A DNA stretch of 52,477 nt from Paucilactobacillus nenjiangensis (GCF_005405445.1 NZ_BJEB01000004.1:1-52477); one strand, 5' to 3'; positions 20,018 to 29,719 are shown, counted from the first letter of the stretch. Notes: a model not told the origin generated them from the sequence alone. Translations and numbers: made by a program.

Positions 20018-20845
20018 CTACGATTTCTTTGTTTTTGCATCAACATAATACCAATCAATATTGTCTCGTTTACGTCTCACAATGATTGTCACAATTGCTC
20101 CGACAAATAAGATGACTGATAACAATTGAGATACACGAATTGTATTACCAATCATTAAACTGTCAGTTCGCATTCCTTCAACGAAAAAGCGCCCAACTGA
20201 ATACCAGATTAGATAACACAAGAAAATTTCACCTTGTTTAAATAAATGAAATTTATGACGTAAAGTAAACAACACAATAAACCCGAGCACGTCCCAGACC
20301 GATTCATACAGGTACGTTGGCACCCGATAATGACCGTCGATATACATCTGGTTAATAATAAAGTTTGGTAAATGTAAGGACGTAAGAAAGCCCTTACTTG
20401 TTATTCTACCAAATGCTTCTTGATTCATAAAGTTTCCCCAGCGACCAATTCCTTGTGCCAGGATAACTGTTGGTGAAACAACGTCTAGCATTGTCCACAT
20501 TGAGATAAATTTAGAGCGACAATACAAAAACATTACCAGAGCGGCTCCAATCAGTGAACCGTAGATGGCAATTCCACCATCCCACACCGCGATAATTTCA
20601 CTGGTGTGCTGTGAATAATATCCCCATTCAAAAATTACATAGTATGCTCGGGCAAATATAATTGCCACTGGTAAGGCCCATAAAATATAATCATAAAAAT
20701 TGTCGGCTTCAAGTCCAACACGAGTACCTTCACGCACTGACAACGTCAATGCAATAATGACGGCTGAAGCAATTATTACTCCATACCAATGAATTTGAAT
20801 TGGTCCTAAATTAAAAAAAATCGGATTAATTGCGAGTACTGACAT
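20018..20845 (-). CDS. lgt: Prolipoprotein diacylglyceryl transferase
   Basis: The 275-residue integral membrane enzyme transfers diacylglycerol from phosphatidylglycerol to the lipobox cysteine of prelipoproteins. It has about seven hydrophobic segments, the family signature GRWGNFMNQEAFG (near residue 135), and the conserved early HWYG (residues 19-22). It starts 6 bases after hprK, so the two are co-transcribed. Confidence 0.96.
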   Translation of the reverse strand: MSVLAINPIFFNLGPIQIHWYGVIIASAVIIALTLSVREGTRVGLEADNFYDYILWALPVAIIFARAYYVIFEWGYYSQHTSEIIAVWDGGIAIYGSLIGAALVMFLYCRSKFISMWTMLDVVSPTVILAQGIGRWGNFMNQEAFGRITSKGFLTSLHLPNFIINQMYIDGHYRVPTYLYESVWDVLGFIVLFTLRHKFHLFKQGEIFLCYLIWYSVGRFFVEGMRTDSLMIGNTIRVSQLLSVILFVGAIVTIIVRRKRDNIDWYYVDAKTKKS

Positions 20846-20851
20846 TAATTT

Positions 20852-21787
20852 TTAGTCCTTCTTTGAATTTTCTTTAATTAACTTATTTAGGTTGGCATCA
20901 AAGACTTCAGTCGCATCATATCCCATTGATTGAGCACGGAAGTTCATCGCTGCAGATTCAATGATAATGGCTAAATTACGTCCAGTTTTAACTGGAATAG
21001 ACACTTTGGGTACAATAACGTCTAAAATCTTTTGACTATCACCTTTGTCACCGAGACGGTCAAATTGTACATCCGGGGCCCAGGTTTCAAGATTAACGAT
21101 TAAATCAACATCATCTTCTTGCATAACTGCACCAGCACCATACAAGTTCATGACGTCAATAATACCGATGCCACGAATTTCCATTAAGTGATTTAAGATT
21201 GCAGGGGCTGAGCCAACCAGTGTTTGTTCATCTTGAGCGTACACTTCAACTCGATCATCGGCGACTAACCGATGTCCACGACGAACTAATTCAAGCGCGG
21301 TTTCACTTTTACCAACTCCAGAATCACCAGTAATCATGACCCCAACACCATTAATGTCCACTAACACACCATGCACAGATTGACGCTCTGCCAACTTGCC
21401 ACTTAAATAGTAAGTCATATTACTCAAGACACGTGAGGAGGTGAGACTCGTGCCGAGAATTGGAATATTATTTTCTTTGGCAGCCTGTTTCAATTCCTTT
21501 GGTACTTCTAAATCGGTGGACACCACAAAAGTTGGTGTTTCGGGTGCACACATTTTTCTCATCACCATCAGTAATTCGTCATGGGTCATATTTTTGGCGA
21601 ATGAGGTTTCGGTAATGCCAAGTAATTGGATTCTCATTGCTGGATAATATTTAAAATACCCAGTTAATTCCAATCCTGGTCGAGAGATATCACTAGTAGT
21701 GACCACCCGATCCAAATACTTGTCTCCTTGTAAAACTTTGAGTCTTGTCTTCTTAACTAAATCTGCAACCGTTACTTCATTTGCCAC
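20852..21787 (-). CDS. hprK: HPr kinase/phosphorylase
   Basis: The 311-residue bifunctional enzyme phosphorylates and dephosphorylates HPr on Ser46, controlling carbon catabolite repression through CcpA. P-loop GDSGVGKSE lies near residue 154, and the family signature RGIGIIDVMNLYGAGAV near residue 203. The start is a GTG behind AAGGAGGGG. It lies in a pspC-yvlD-like-hprK-lgt-gpsA gene string with very short gaps. Confidence 0.97.
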   Translation of the reverse strand: MANEVTVADLVKKTRLKVLQGDKYLDRVVTTSDISRPGLELTGYFKYYPAMRIQLLGITETSFAKNMTHDELLMVMRKMCAPETPTFVVSTDLEVPKELKQAAKENNIPILGTSLTSSRVLSNMTYYLSGKLAERQSVHGVLVDINGVGVMITGDSGVGKSETALELVRRGHRLVADDRVEVYAQDEQTLVGSAPAILNHLMEIRGIGIIDVMNLYGAGAVMQEDDVDLIVNLETWAPDVQFDRLGDKGDSQKILDVIVPKVSIPVKTGRNLAIIIESAAMNFRAQSMGYDATEVFDANLNKLIKENSKKD

Positions 21788-21805
21788 TAGTAACCCCTCC
21801 TTATG

Positions 21806-22165
21806 CTAATCACGATGTAAAAGATGTCCTGAAATAATTGTGTTACAAATGGAAATAATTATCGCAATGAGAATTGTTATTCCAAATGACGAAAACCGAA
21901 AACTATCCGTTCCAACTAACGTTGACGTTAATTGCAACATAATGGCATTGAGAATCACACTGAACAATCCCAAGGTAAAGACAGTTATTGGTAAGGATAA
22001 AATAAATAATATTGGCCGTACAAATGCGTTCAAAATTGCTAGCACCAAGCTTGCGACAAATGCAGTCCCAACACTTGCTACATAAAAACTTCCGCTTTGT
22101 GCAAAAAATCCAGCGATTGCCACAAACAGAACTGTATTAATCACTATTCTCATCGAAAAGCCCAT
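21806..22165 (-). CDS. YvlD/phage-holin-like family IV membrane protein
   Basis: The 119-residue protein is almost entirely hydrophobic, with four membrane segments (about residues 5-22, 28-48, 50-75 and 90-112) and the conserved NAFVRPILFILSLPITVFTLG, typical of the YvlD (PF04020) family. Despite the family name there is no phage context. In Bacillus yvlD is next to yvlC (PspC) in an envelope-stress operon, and here too it follows a PspC gene. Function is inferred as envelope related; no enzymatic role is claimed. Confidence 0.85.
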   Translation of the reverse strand: MGFSMRIVINTVLFVAIAGFFAQSGSFYVASVGTAFVASLVLAILNAFVRPILFILSLPITVFTLGLFSVILNAIMLQLTSTLVGTDSFRFSSFGITILIAIIISICNTIISGHLLHRD

Positions 22166-22177
22166 GCAAATACCTTC

Positions 22178-22501
22178 TTATTTCTCATCATGTTCATCAA
22201 CATCATGAATTACTTTACGATCCGTTTTACTTTTAGTTTCTGTTTTATTTCCAGTATTAAATCCAAAATTACTAAATAATGCGCTAAAGTCAGGTTTATT
22301 AGGATCTGCAGGCATTATGACAATCAACAAGATATAGATCAAAATTCCTGGAATAAAATGTGTTAAAGCTGTCAGAATAATAAACCCAACACGCAAATAA
22401 TTTGCATTAATTCCAAGAAATTCTCCAAATCCTCCGATTGACCCTGTCAGAACCCGATTACTTGCTGACTTCGTTAAACGACGTTTTGACTTTGATTTCA
22501 T
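22178..22501 (-). CDS. PspC-domain envelope stress protein
   Basis: The 107-residue protein has a basic N-terminus (KSKSKRRLTKSASNR), a PspC core (VLTGSIGGFGEFLGINANYLRVGFIIL) with one long or two short hydrophobic segments to about residue 62, and an acidic soluble tail. PspC proteins are membrane partners in phage-shock or cell-envelope responses. It is the first gene of the hprK operon, and its promoter at 22536-22564 probably drives the unit. Confidence 0.88.
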   Translation of the reverse strand: MKSKSKRRLTKSASNRVLTGSIGGFGEFLGINANYLRVGFIILTALTHFIPGILIYILLIVIMPADPNKPDFSALFSNFGFNTGNKTETKSKTDRKVIHDVDEHDEK

Positions 22502-22535
22502 CGATCATCCCACCTTCCCGTGTATTAATAGCTTA

Positions 22536-22564
22536 ATCTTACTGGTTTCACTTATTTATCGCAA
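22536..22564 (-). promoter_or_regulatory. Promoter of the pspC-yvlD-hprK-lgt-gpsA operon
   Basis: The minus strand has TTGCGA (22559-22564), 17 bases, then TAAGAT (22536-22541), about 35 bases before the pspC ATG. Confidence 0.65.
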
Positions 22565-22610
22565 CTATAACTACCATCTGGCTACGGTTGTTAAGGTTTT
22601 CATAATTATT

Positions 22611-23727
22611 TTAATCTGGATTTTTTTGGCTCAGTTTCCATTGCAAATATGCGTCAATAAATGGATCCAAATCACCATCCATCACTGCATTTCCATCATG
22701 GGTTTCGTAATTCGTTCGGTGATCTTTAACCATGGTGTATGGATGAAAAACATACGATCTAATTTGCGAACCCCAGCCAATATCAAGCTGTTCACCTTGA
22801 ATTTTAGCACGTTCTTGTTCCTTTTTTTGGACTTCTAATTGATACAACTTGGATTTCAACATGTTCATCGCAGTTTCACGGTTTTGTAATTGAGACCGTT
22901 GTGCCTGTGAAGAAACTACAATTCCAGTTGGTAAATGCGTCAAGCGAACCGCGGAAGAGGTCTTATTGATATGCTGGCCCCCAGCACCACTGGAACGAAA
23001 AACATCGACCCTTAAATCATCACTATTCACTTCAATATTGGTGGTATTATCCAATTCTGGCATAACGTCAATCGAAGCAAATGAGGTATGGCGACGACCG
23101 GCAGAATCAAAGGGCGAGATACGCACCAGACGATGAACACCACGTTCAGAGCGCAAGTAGCCAAATGCATTATGACCATTGATTAACAAAGTCACACTTT
23201 TAATCCCGGCTTCGTCCCCGGCTTCATATTCAGCAATTTCAACCTGAAAATTATGGGCACTGGCCCAGCGAGTATACATTCTTAATAGCATTGAACCCCA
23301 ATCCTGAGATTCGGTGCCCCCGGCCCCCGGATGAATTTCTAAAATTGCATTGTTAGCATCATATGGTTCATCCAGTAGTTGTTCTAATCGATAAGTTTCC
23401 AATAGATGCTGAGTCTGATCCAATTCAGTTTCAAATTCGGTTCGCATTTCTGGATCATTTTCTTCTTGCAACAAACTTTGTGTAACTTCCAAATTTTCCA
23501 CGCTATCACGTAACACGACAAAATTGTCACGTTTGGCCTTATGGTCGTTATTTTCATCAATTAACTTTTGTGCTTCAACCCCATCATTCCAAAAATTGGG
23601 TTCCGCCATTTTGGCTTCATTTTCGGCGATTCGTTCATTCAACAAATCGAGGTCAAAGAGACCTCCCGAAGTTAGCAACCTCTTGTTGCATCTCTTCTAT
23701 TACTTTTTTGGTTTCGCTTAATTCCAT
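22611..23727 (-). CDS. prfB: Peptide chain release factor 2, with programmed +1 frameshift
   Basis: Translation starts at the ATG at 23727 (GGAGGG ahead of it) and reads 24 codons to an in-frame TGA at 23653-23655. A +1 shift at CTT-T-GAC, with GGGAGG as internal Shine-Dalgarno, then joins the main frame, giving 371 residues, the normal RF2 length. The specificity motif SPF and the catalytic GGQ (SSGAGGQHINKT) are intact. RF2 reads UGA and UAA, so the stop makes its synthesis self-regulating. A secA terminator lies immediately upstream. Confidence 0.96.
23647..23666 (-). promoter_or_regulatory. prfB programmed +1 frameshift site
   Basis: The minus strand reads GGGAGGTCTCTTTGAC: an SD-like GGGAGG, then CTT and the in-frame TGA followed by C. 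This matches the widely conserved RF2 frameshift site. Confidence 0.95.
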
Positions 23728-23744
23728 TTTTCCCTCCGAAGGCT

Positions 23745-23786
23745 AAAAAAGAAAGCACCCAGAATAATCTTAGGAGCTTTCTTTTT
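23745..23786 (-). terminator. secA terminator, directly upstream of prfB
   Basis: Stem AAAAAGAAAGC...GCTTTCTTTTT with a T run on the minus strand. Its T run ends 18 bases before the prfB ATG, leaving no room for a separate prfB promoter. Confidence 0.8.
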
Positions 23787-23790
23787 ATTC

Positions 23791-26154
23791 TTAGCGTGTA
23801 ACGTTTTGTCTAATTTCTGATTTCATAAATAAGCGTGTTGTTTCATACTCAATATCTGCAATCATTTCTTGGAACAAGGTATACCCCGCAGTTTGATATT
23901 CAACTAATGGATTTAATTGACCATATCCACGTAGACCAACTGATTGACGGAATTGATCCATCGTATCAATATGATCAGTCCAGTGAGAATCAATTACTCG
24001 TAGCAAGACCACTTTTGAGAATTCAAGTACTTGGGCCTTGTCATTTAGTTGACTTGCCTTTTCGTCGTAGACTTCTTTGGCAAAGCCATTGAGTTTTTCT
24101 TTGATTTCATCACTAGATAGACCCTTCAAGTCATTTTCAGTAATTTTGTCTGGATGAACTAGTGTCGTTGTAGCAAAATTAACAATTTCATCCAGTTTCC
24201 AATCAGGTTCATTACCAACTGTAAATGAGTCCACGGCCCGTTCGATTGAACGACGGAAGATTGGTTTCATGATGTTTTCGAGTGATTCATCTTCTACAAT
24301 CACTTGTTGACGTTGTGAATAAATAATTTCACGTTGAGAACGTAACACATCATCGTATTGCAGCACATTTTTACGTGAATCAAAGTTATTACCTTCAACT
24401 CGTTTTTGCGCTGATTCAACTTGGCGTGACAATAAACGACTCTTAATGACAGCATCTTCATCATCAACCTTCATCCGATCCAAGAAGGATTTGATTCGGT
24501 CGCCACCAAATCGGAGCATTAAATCATCTTCCAATGATAGATAAAATTGTGAGAACCCAGGGTCCCCTTGACGTCCGGAACGTCCACGTAATTGATTATC
24601 AATCCGTCGTGATTCGTGTCGTTCAGTACCAATAACGGCTAATCCACCAACTTCAACCACACCGGGTCCAAGTTTGATATCAGTCCCACGACCAGCCATA
24701 TTAGTGGCAATCGTCACGGCACCTTTTTGACCAGCATTTTTAATAATTTCAGCTTCACGCGCATGGTTTTTCGCATTCAAAACTACGTGAGGAATCTTTG
24801 CCTTATCTAATAAGTTAGACAAGTATTCAGAGGTTTCAACGGCCACAGTACCAACCAAGATTGGTTGACCCTTATCGTGCAATTCTTCAATCCGTTTGGC
24901 AACGGCATCGAACTTGCTCTTCAAAGTTGGGTAAAGCAAATCAGGTTGGTCATCACGTGCAACAGGACGGTTTGTCGGAATCGTGATGGTTTCCATGTTG
25001 TAAGTTTCACGGAATTCTTCTTGTTCAGTCTTGGCAGTCCCAGTCATCCCGGATAATTTTTTATAAATCCGGAACAAGTTTTGATACGTGATGTTAGCCA
25101 TTGTTTTACTATCATCTTGAATTTCAACATGTTCTTTGGATTCCAAAGCTTGATGCAATCCATCACTAAAACGACGACCTGGCATTGTCCGACCGGTAAA
25201 TGAATCAACAATCAAGACTTCGCCTTCAGAAACCACATAATCTTTATTATTAAACATGATAAAGTTAGCCCGCAAGGCTTGGTCAATATGATGAGTTAAA
25301 GCGGTATTATCGGCGTCATACAAGTTATTCAGTTTGAAGTAACTTTCTGCCTTTTCAATTCCTTCGTTAGTCAAAGCAACTGTTTTAGATTCCAAATCAA
25401 CCTTGAGATCATCGTCTTCTTTTAATGTTTTCGCAAAACGGTCGGCAGTGTCATAGAGTTGAGATGTTCCCGTACTTGGTCCAGAAATAATCAATGGAGT
25501 TCTCGCTTCATCAATCAGAATTGAATCCACTTCATCAATCAAGGCATAATTCATTTTACGTTGAACTTGATCAGCTTGGTAAACAGCCATGTTATCACGA
25601 AGATAATCAAACCCAATTTCCGCATTAGTTGAGTACGTAATATCAGCAGCGTAAGCTTCACGTTTTTCATCTGGAGACTTTTCAGAGCCATTAATCCCAA
25701 CTGAACAGCCGAGCCAGTTGTATAACTCACCCATTTCAGTGGCATCACGTTCTGATAAATATTCATTAACGGTGACAACGTGCACGCCATCCCCACTAAT
25801 TGCATTCAAATAAACTGGCATGGTGGCCGTCAAGGTCTTACCTTCACCAGTTTTCATTTCGGCGATGTTACCTTCATGTAACACGATTCCACCCATGATT
25901 TGAACATGGAAAGGTGTCATTCCCAATACTCGCTTGGCCCCTTCTCGAGCCACAGCAAAGCCCTCTGGTAATAATTCATCCAGAGTTTCGCCGTCTTGAT
26001 ATCGTTTCCTAAATTCATCTGTTTTTGCTTTTAATTGGTCGTCAGTTAGCTTCTCATATTCATCGTAGTATGCTTCAACCTTGTCGGCTAAGCGACTAAT
26101 GCGACGAAGCTCACGTCGATCGCTTTCAATCCATTTTTTTAGAACGTTTGCCAT
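23791..26154 (-). CDS. secA: Preprotein translocase ATPase SecA
   Basis: The 787-residue motor drives Sec-dependent export through SecYEG. It has the Walker A region MKTGEGKTL (near residue 100), [15 protein letters not shown], the NMAGRGTDI helicase motif and GRSGRQGD. It ends shortly after the helical scaffold, without the C-terminal zinc-binding tail found in many SecA proteins, as is usual in lactobacilli. Possible -10 elements upstream are TATGAT (26240-26245) and TATAAT (26211-26216), neither with a good -35. Confidence 0.98.
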   Translation of the reverse strand: MANVLKKWIESDRRELRRISRLADKVEAYYDEYEKLTDDQLKAKTDEFRKRYQDGETLDELLPEGFAVAREGAKRVLGMTPFHVQIMGGIVLHEGNIAEMKTGEGKTLTATMPVYLNAISGDGVHVVTVNEYLSERDATEMGELYNWLGCSVGINGSEKSPDEKREAYAADITYSTNAEIGFDYLRDNMAVYQADQVQRKMNYALIDEVDSILIDEARTPLIISGPSTGTSQLYDTADRFAKTLKEDDDLKVDLESKTVALTNEGIEKAESYFKLNNLYDADNTALTHHIDQALRANFIMFNNKDYVVSEGEVLIVDSFTGRTMPGRRFSDGLHQALESKEHVEIQDDSKTMANITYQNLFRIYKKLSGMTGTAKTEQEEFRETYNMETITIPTNRPVARDDQPDLLYPTLKSKFDAVAKRIEELHDKGQPILVGTVAVETSEYLSNLLDKAKIPHVVLNAKNHAREAEIIKNAGQKGAVTIATNMAGRGTDIKLGPGVVEVGGLAVIGTERHESRRIDNQLRGRSGRQGDPGFSQFYLSLEDDLMLRFGGDRIKSFLDRMKVDDEDAVIKSRLLSRQVESAQKRVEGNNFDSRKNVLQYDDVLRSQREIIYSQRQQVIVEDESLENIMKPIFRRSIERAVDSFTVGNEPDWKLDEIVNFATTTLVHPDKITENDLKGLSSDEIKEKLNGFAKEVYDEKASQLNDKAQVLEFSKVVLLRVIDSHWTDHIDTMDQFRQSVGLRGYGQLNPLVEYQTAGYTLFQEMIADIEYETTRLFMKSEIRQNVTR

Positions 26155-26286
26155 GAATAAATCCCTTCTAAATCTGTCTTTTCGTACGCTGGTGTAACTA
26201 CTCCTCGCGTATTATAATTTCTTAAAAATATCACACTTTATCATACCATTATTTACTAATAATTAAAACCGAACTATTCAGCAACC

Positions 26287-26319
26287 AAAAAACGTACTCG
26301 GAAATTAATCCAAGTACGC
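26287..26319 (-). terminator. hpf terminator
   Basis: Stem AGCGTACTTGG with CCGAGTACG, small bulge, and T6 on the minus strand, just after the hpf stop. Confidence 0.8.
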
Positions 26320-26338
26320 TGTTGTATTTCATCATTTT

Positions 26339-26896
26339 TTATTCGTCAGCATCTGTTTCAATCAGGCCGTAACGACCATCATTACGTCTGTAGACGATGC
26401 TAACACCGTTCGTTTCAGAGTCTTCAAAGATAAAGAAGTCATGTCCAAGCATATCCATTTGTAAAATTGCTTCTTCATTATCCATCGGTTTCAAAGAAAA
26501 TTGTTTTGTACGAACAACTGCCAATTCATCAACTGGCTCGTCTGAAACTTCTCCTGCCGTAAAATCAAGATTCTTGAATCCTTTTTCACGAGATTTGCGA
26601 TTAACTTTCGTTTTGTATTTACGAATCTGACGTTCGAGCTTGTCAGTTACCAAGTCCACACTACCGTATAAGTCTTGTGATGTTTCCTCGGCTCTTAGTG
26701 TTAAATATGGAAGAAGAATAGTTACTTCAACCTTTTCTTCGCGATCCCGGTTGGAGTACACTTTGAGGTTTACATTTGCTGTAGCATCTGTATTTTCCCC
26801 GAAGTATTTTTCTAACTTACTAATTTTTTTCGTTACATACTCACGAATTGAATCTGTTACCTCAATGTTTTCACCACGAATATTGAATTTAAGCAT
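26339..26896 (-). CDS. hpf: Ribosome hibernation promoting factor, long form
   Basis: The 185-residue protein has an N-terminal HPF/RaiA domain (residues 1-100, starting MLKFNIRGENIEVTDSIREYV) that occupies the tRNA/mRNA channel of the 30S subunit. A C-terminal dimerisation domain (about 125-180, ending YRRNDGRYGLIE) joins two ribosomes into 100S particles. It is preceded by a strong promoter, and the mRNA is predicted to begin with a hairpin. The hpf-secA-prfB order is standard in Firmicutes. Confidence 0.97.
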   Translation of the reverse strand: MLKFNIRGENIEVTDSIREYVTKKISKLEKYFGENTDATANVNLKVYSNRDREEKVEVTILLPYLTLRAEETSQDLYGSVDLVTDKLERQIRKYKTKVNRKSREKGFKNLDFTAGEVSDEPVDELAVVRTKQFSLKPMDNEEAILQMDMLGHDFFIFEDSETNGVSIVYRRNDGRYGLIETDADE

Positions 26897-26922
26897 AGAA
26901 ATCTCTCCCTTCGACTACATCT

Positions 26923-26952
26923 GGAATCGGAAGGACCACTCTTCCGATATCC
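26923..26952 (-). other. Hairpin at the 5' end of the predicted hpf mRNA
   Basis: The minus strand forms GGA-ATCGGAAG...CTTCCGAT-TCC, an eleven-pair stem with one bulge. It begins within a few bases of the predicted transcription start and has no T run, so it is not a terminator. Confidence 0.65.
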
Positions 26953-26960
26953 TTATACTA

Positions 26961-26989
26961 ATTGTAAAGGAGTTCCCGCCCCGTTGCAA
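26961..26989 (-). promoter_or_regulatory. hpf promoter
   Basis: The minus strand has TTGCAA (26984-26989), 17 bases, then TACAAT (26961-26966). The GC-rich spacer is unusual for this AT-rich region. Confidence 0.75.
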
Positions 26990-27015
26990 TTAATATGTCA
27001 GCGATTTCTTAATTT

Positions 27016-27699
27016 TTATCTGGCCAAAGTTAAACTACAAATTTTGTGAGCACCTGCCGATTTCAAAAGATTAGCCGCATGGTATAAAGTCGTCCCGGTC
27101 GTATAAACATCGTCAATCAATAAAATATTTTGCTCAGGCAACTCATCTTTAAATTTATTTACCATCGCAAATGGCTGTTCCAATTGTATTCTTTCTTGCC
27201 TAGTCTTGTGTGATTGGGGTTCAGCTTTTTCACGTTCTACCGTCGATATGGCGGCACTCAATTCAAGATTTCCCAGCATGCCTGTAACTTGGTTAAAGCC
27301 CCTTGAACTCCAGGTGGCTTCAGTGACGGGAATGGGAACAATCAAGTCACACTCAATTAAACTTGCTGCTGATTTGAGCTGTGATTCAAAAACCAGTCTC
27401 AAACGATAATCACCATTAAACTTGTACTGTTTCATAAAATCTTTCATCGCTTCATCGTAATGAAACAATGCTTGATTGTGTAGCACATAGCCAAACTTAT
27501 TTTCCCAGCGAATACACTCATCACATAGGGCGCCATTGGTATCAGTGCGACCACATCCTTGACATCTCGGTCCAGTAATTGGTTCAAACCCTTGATTACA
27601 TTGTTCACAAATTAAAGGCGCTGGCAGTTTTTTCCAAGCTAATAATTGATTCAAATTGAATAGTTGATTGATACGTTGATTACAAATCATGCATTTCAC
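27016..27699 (-). CDS. comFC: ComFC, phosphoribosyltransferase-like competence protein
   Basis: The 227-residue protein has an N-terminal zinc region with CxxC pairs (CMIC, CEQC, CQGC, CDEC) and a C-terminal phosphoribosyltransferase fold with the PRPP loop ILLIDDVYTTGTTLYHA (near residue 195). ComFC is required for natural transformation, after uptake of single-stranded DNA. Its start overlaps the end of comFA by 20 bases. No terminator is evident after it. Confidence 0.94.
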   Translation of the reverse strand: MKCMICNQRINQLFNLNQLLAWKKLPAPLICEQCNQGFEPITGPRCQGCGRTDTNGALCDECIRWENKFGYVLHNQALFHYDEAMKDFMKQYKFNGDYRLRLVFESQLKSAASLIECDLIVPIPVTEATWSSRGFNQVTGMLGNLELSAAISTVEREKAEPQSHKTRQERIQLEQPFAMVNKFKDELPEQNILLIDDVYTTGTTLYHAANLLKSAGAHKICSLTLAR

Positions 27700-29017
27700 G
27701 TTGAATAACCCGTCCTTTCTGATTCACAAATTTGATTTGATGAATGGCAGAGCGAACATTTTGCGCATATTGTCCAATCCAAAAGATGACGTCACCCGTT
27801 GGTCTATCCGTTGAACGACCGGCACGTCCGGCAATTTGGACAAGTGCTGAGTCCGAGAAAACATCATCTTCTGCTCCCAAGACAAACACATCTATGCCCG
27901 GAAAAGTGACTCCGCGTTCCAAAATTGAGGTCGTCACTAAAAACATAATCTTTTCTTCACGCATTGCCTGCACCTTTTCTAACCGTTGTGGATCAGCTGC
28001 ATGAACCGTGACACATCGCACACCTGAAATTTTTCTTTCAATTGCTATCTTAATCAATGGGAGATCAGCAATTCGAGGTACAAATAGCAAAAATCGTTGT
28101 TGTTTAGCAATTCGTTCTTTCATCGCTCTAATTAACGATGGTGGCAACTGTTTCTTTTTTATTTTTAGTTGCCAATTTGGGACTAATTTAATTTTAATTT
28201 CTGGTAACAAATGGCCATGATATCGCAGTGGTAAGTAACTAATCCCCAGCTCACCGCGCTTTGCTCGTGCTAGCAACTTTTTCCCAGGGGTTGCCGTTAA
28301 ATATAAAATTCCGCCTTCTTTTTTTACCGCTTGCTCCGTTGCAAAATAAAGTTGCGGGTTATCTGCATAAGGAAATGAATCCACTTCATCCACGATTAAA
28401 TTATCAAAAGCATGGTAAAATTTAAGTAATTGATGGGTGGTGCAAATCGTCAATTGAGTATAACGATAAGGGTCAGTTTGTTTTCCATGTAACAAACACA
28501 TCTCCGTGTTGGCAAATGCCGATTGAATTCGTGGGAATAATTCAATGCAAACATCCACTCGTGGTGAAGCAATCGCCACCCGTTCATTTCGCTTTAATGC
28601 TTCGCTAATCGCATTAAATAACATTTCTGTTTTACCAGCGCCGGTGACCGCCCACAATAAATGGCGTTGGTGTTGTTGCAAGCACTCGGTAACTTGCTGT
28701 GAACATTCTTCTTGTAGTTTCGACAACTGTCCCGTCCACGTTAACGGTTGAGTTTGCAATTCAAATCGATTCTCTTCAGGTAAATGGTAAAATTGAGTTA
28801 GCGTTGAATTGCGTCCTAACATAATACAATTGGCACAATAATAATTTTCGCCAGGCAATTGGGTTTGTAGCGGTTCAATCACTGAATTACATCGACCACA
28901 GCGCCAAGGCTTTTGACTTTGATTAATCGATGGCGAAATAATGACATCATTTGGATACTTAGTCTGTTGATTACAATTATCGACGATTCGTCGACCAAAC
29001 AATAAATTACGGTCCAT
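27680..29017 (-). CDS. comFA: ComFA, DNA-uptake helicase/translocase
   Basis: The 445-residue DEAD-box-like ATPase helps pull transforming single-stranded DNA into the cell. It has an N-terminal four-cysteine zinc motif (CGRC...CANC), Walker A AVTGAGKTEM (near residue 165), Walker B DEVD, and the C-terminal QIAGRAGRS. Length is typical and the gene is intact. GGGAG precedes the ATG. A T-rich TTTTTTTACGTATG motif lies upstream, resembling competence sigma-factor promoters. Confidence 0.94.
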   Translation of the reverse strand: MDRNLLFGRRIVDNCNQQTKYPNDVIISPSINQSQKPWRCGRCNSVIEPLQTQLPGENYYCANCIMLGRNSTLTQFYHLPEENRFELQTQPLTWTGQLSKLQEECSQQVTECLQQHQRHLLWAVTGAGKTEMLFNAISEALKRNERVAIASPRVDVCIELFPRIQSAFANTEMCLLHGKQTDPYRYTQLTICTTHQLLKFYHAFDNLIVDEVDSFPYADNPQLYFATEQAVKKEGGILYLTATPGKKLLARAKRGELGISYLPLRYHGHLLPEIKIKLVPNWQLKIKKKQLPPSLIRAMKERIAKQQRFLLFVPRIADLPLIKIAIERKISGVRCVTVHAADPQRLEKVQAMREEKIMFLVTTSILERGVTFPGIDVFVLGAEDDVFSDSALVQIAGRAGRSTDRPTGDVIFWIGQYAQNVRSAIHQIKFVNQKGRVIQREMHDL

Positions 29018-29039
29018 AAAATTCTCCCTTTACTAACTA

Positions 29040-29053
29040 CATACGTAAAAAAA
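29040..29053 (-). promoter_or_regulatory. Possible competence (SigX/ComX-type) promoter box of comFAC
   Basis: The minus strand reads TTTTTTTACGTATG, similar to the streptococcal/lactococcal com-box (T-rich then TACGAATA) at six of eight core positions. It lies 23 bases before the comFA ATG. Tentative. Confidence 0.4.
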
Positions 29054-29080
29054 CTTAAAATCTACTTGAAAGGTCAAACA

Positions 29081-29719
29081 ATGAACGATTTATTATTAAC
29101 CATCGCCAACAACCATACATTTGAACAAACCATTAAAAAGTCCAGATTTATTTGTTCACTAGCCAAAGTCCATTCAGAAGATGAAGCACAGGCATTCATC
29201 AACAGTGTGCAAGCAGCGAATAAAAAAGCCAATCATAACTGTTTCGCATATACGATTGGTGATCATTTTGAAATTAAGCGCGAAAGCGACAATGGCGAAC
29301 CCAGTGGTACGGCTGGATTACCAATTTTAAATACGCTCGAAAAAGAAAATTTACACGATGTTGTAGCAGTAGTGACTCGTTATTTCGGAGGTATCAAATT
29401 AGGCGCAGGTGGATTGATTCGAGCATATGGTGGCACTGCCTCCCTTGCTATCAATGAAGTTGGCTTAGTACAACGTGTCCTTCAAAAACAAGTAATCGTT
29501 ACCGTTAGCTATTCTAATCATGAAAAGCTAAAATATTACCTCGCACAAAACAACCTAAGCACCGCTAATGAAGAATTTGGTACCAACGTACAACTCACAA
29601 TTTTGGTCAACGAAGAGTCTGTTGATGATACTATTCAGGACTTAACAAATCAGTTTAACGATTCACTCAGTTTTCAAATTGGTGAGCCTCAAATGATTGA
29701 AATTCCATATGAAAAGTAA
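29081..29719 (+). CDS. yigZ: YigZ/IMPACT family protein
   Basis: The 212-residue protein has the IMPACT N-terminal domain (about 1-125, with SDNGEPSGTAGLPIL and VVTRYFGGIKLGAGGLIRAY) and the C-terminal DUF1949 ferredoxin-like domain. Homologues include Bacillus YvyE and eukaryotic IMPACT; the bacterial function is not settled. I chose the ATG at 29081 with GAAAGG ahead; an in-frame TTG at 29066 has no site. It is divergent from comFA, as in Bacillus, where yvyE lies near comF. Confidence 0.92.
   Translation: MNDLLLTIANNHTFEQTIKKSRFICSLAKVHSEDEAQAFINSVQAANKKANHNCFAYTIGDHFEIKRESDNGEPSGTAGLPILNTLEKENLHDVVAVVTRYFGGIKLGAGGLIRAYGGTASLAINEVGLVQRVLQKQVIVTVSYSNHEKLKYYLAQNNLSTANEEFGTNVQLTILVNEESVDDTIQDLTNQFNDSLSFQIGEPQMIEIPYEK

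Noticed and set aside
21806..22165. Prophage remnant suggested by the holin-like gene
   Set aside because: The protein belongs to the YvlD envelope family, is next to a PspC gene, and no lysin, integrase or attachment site is present.
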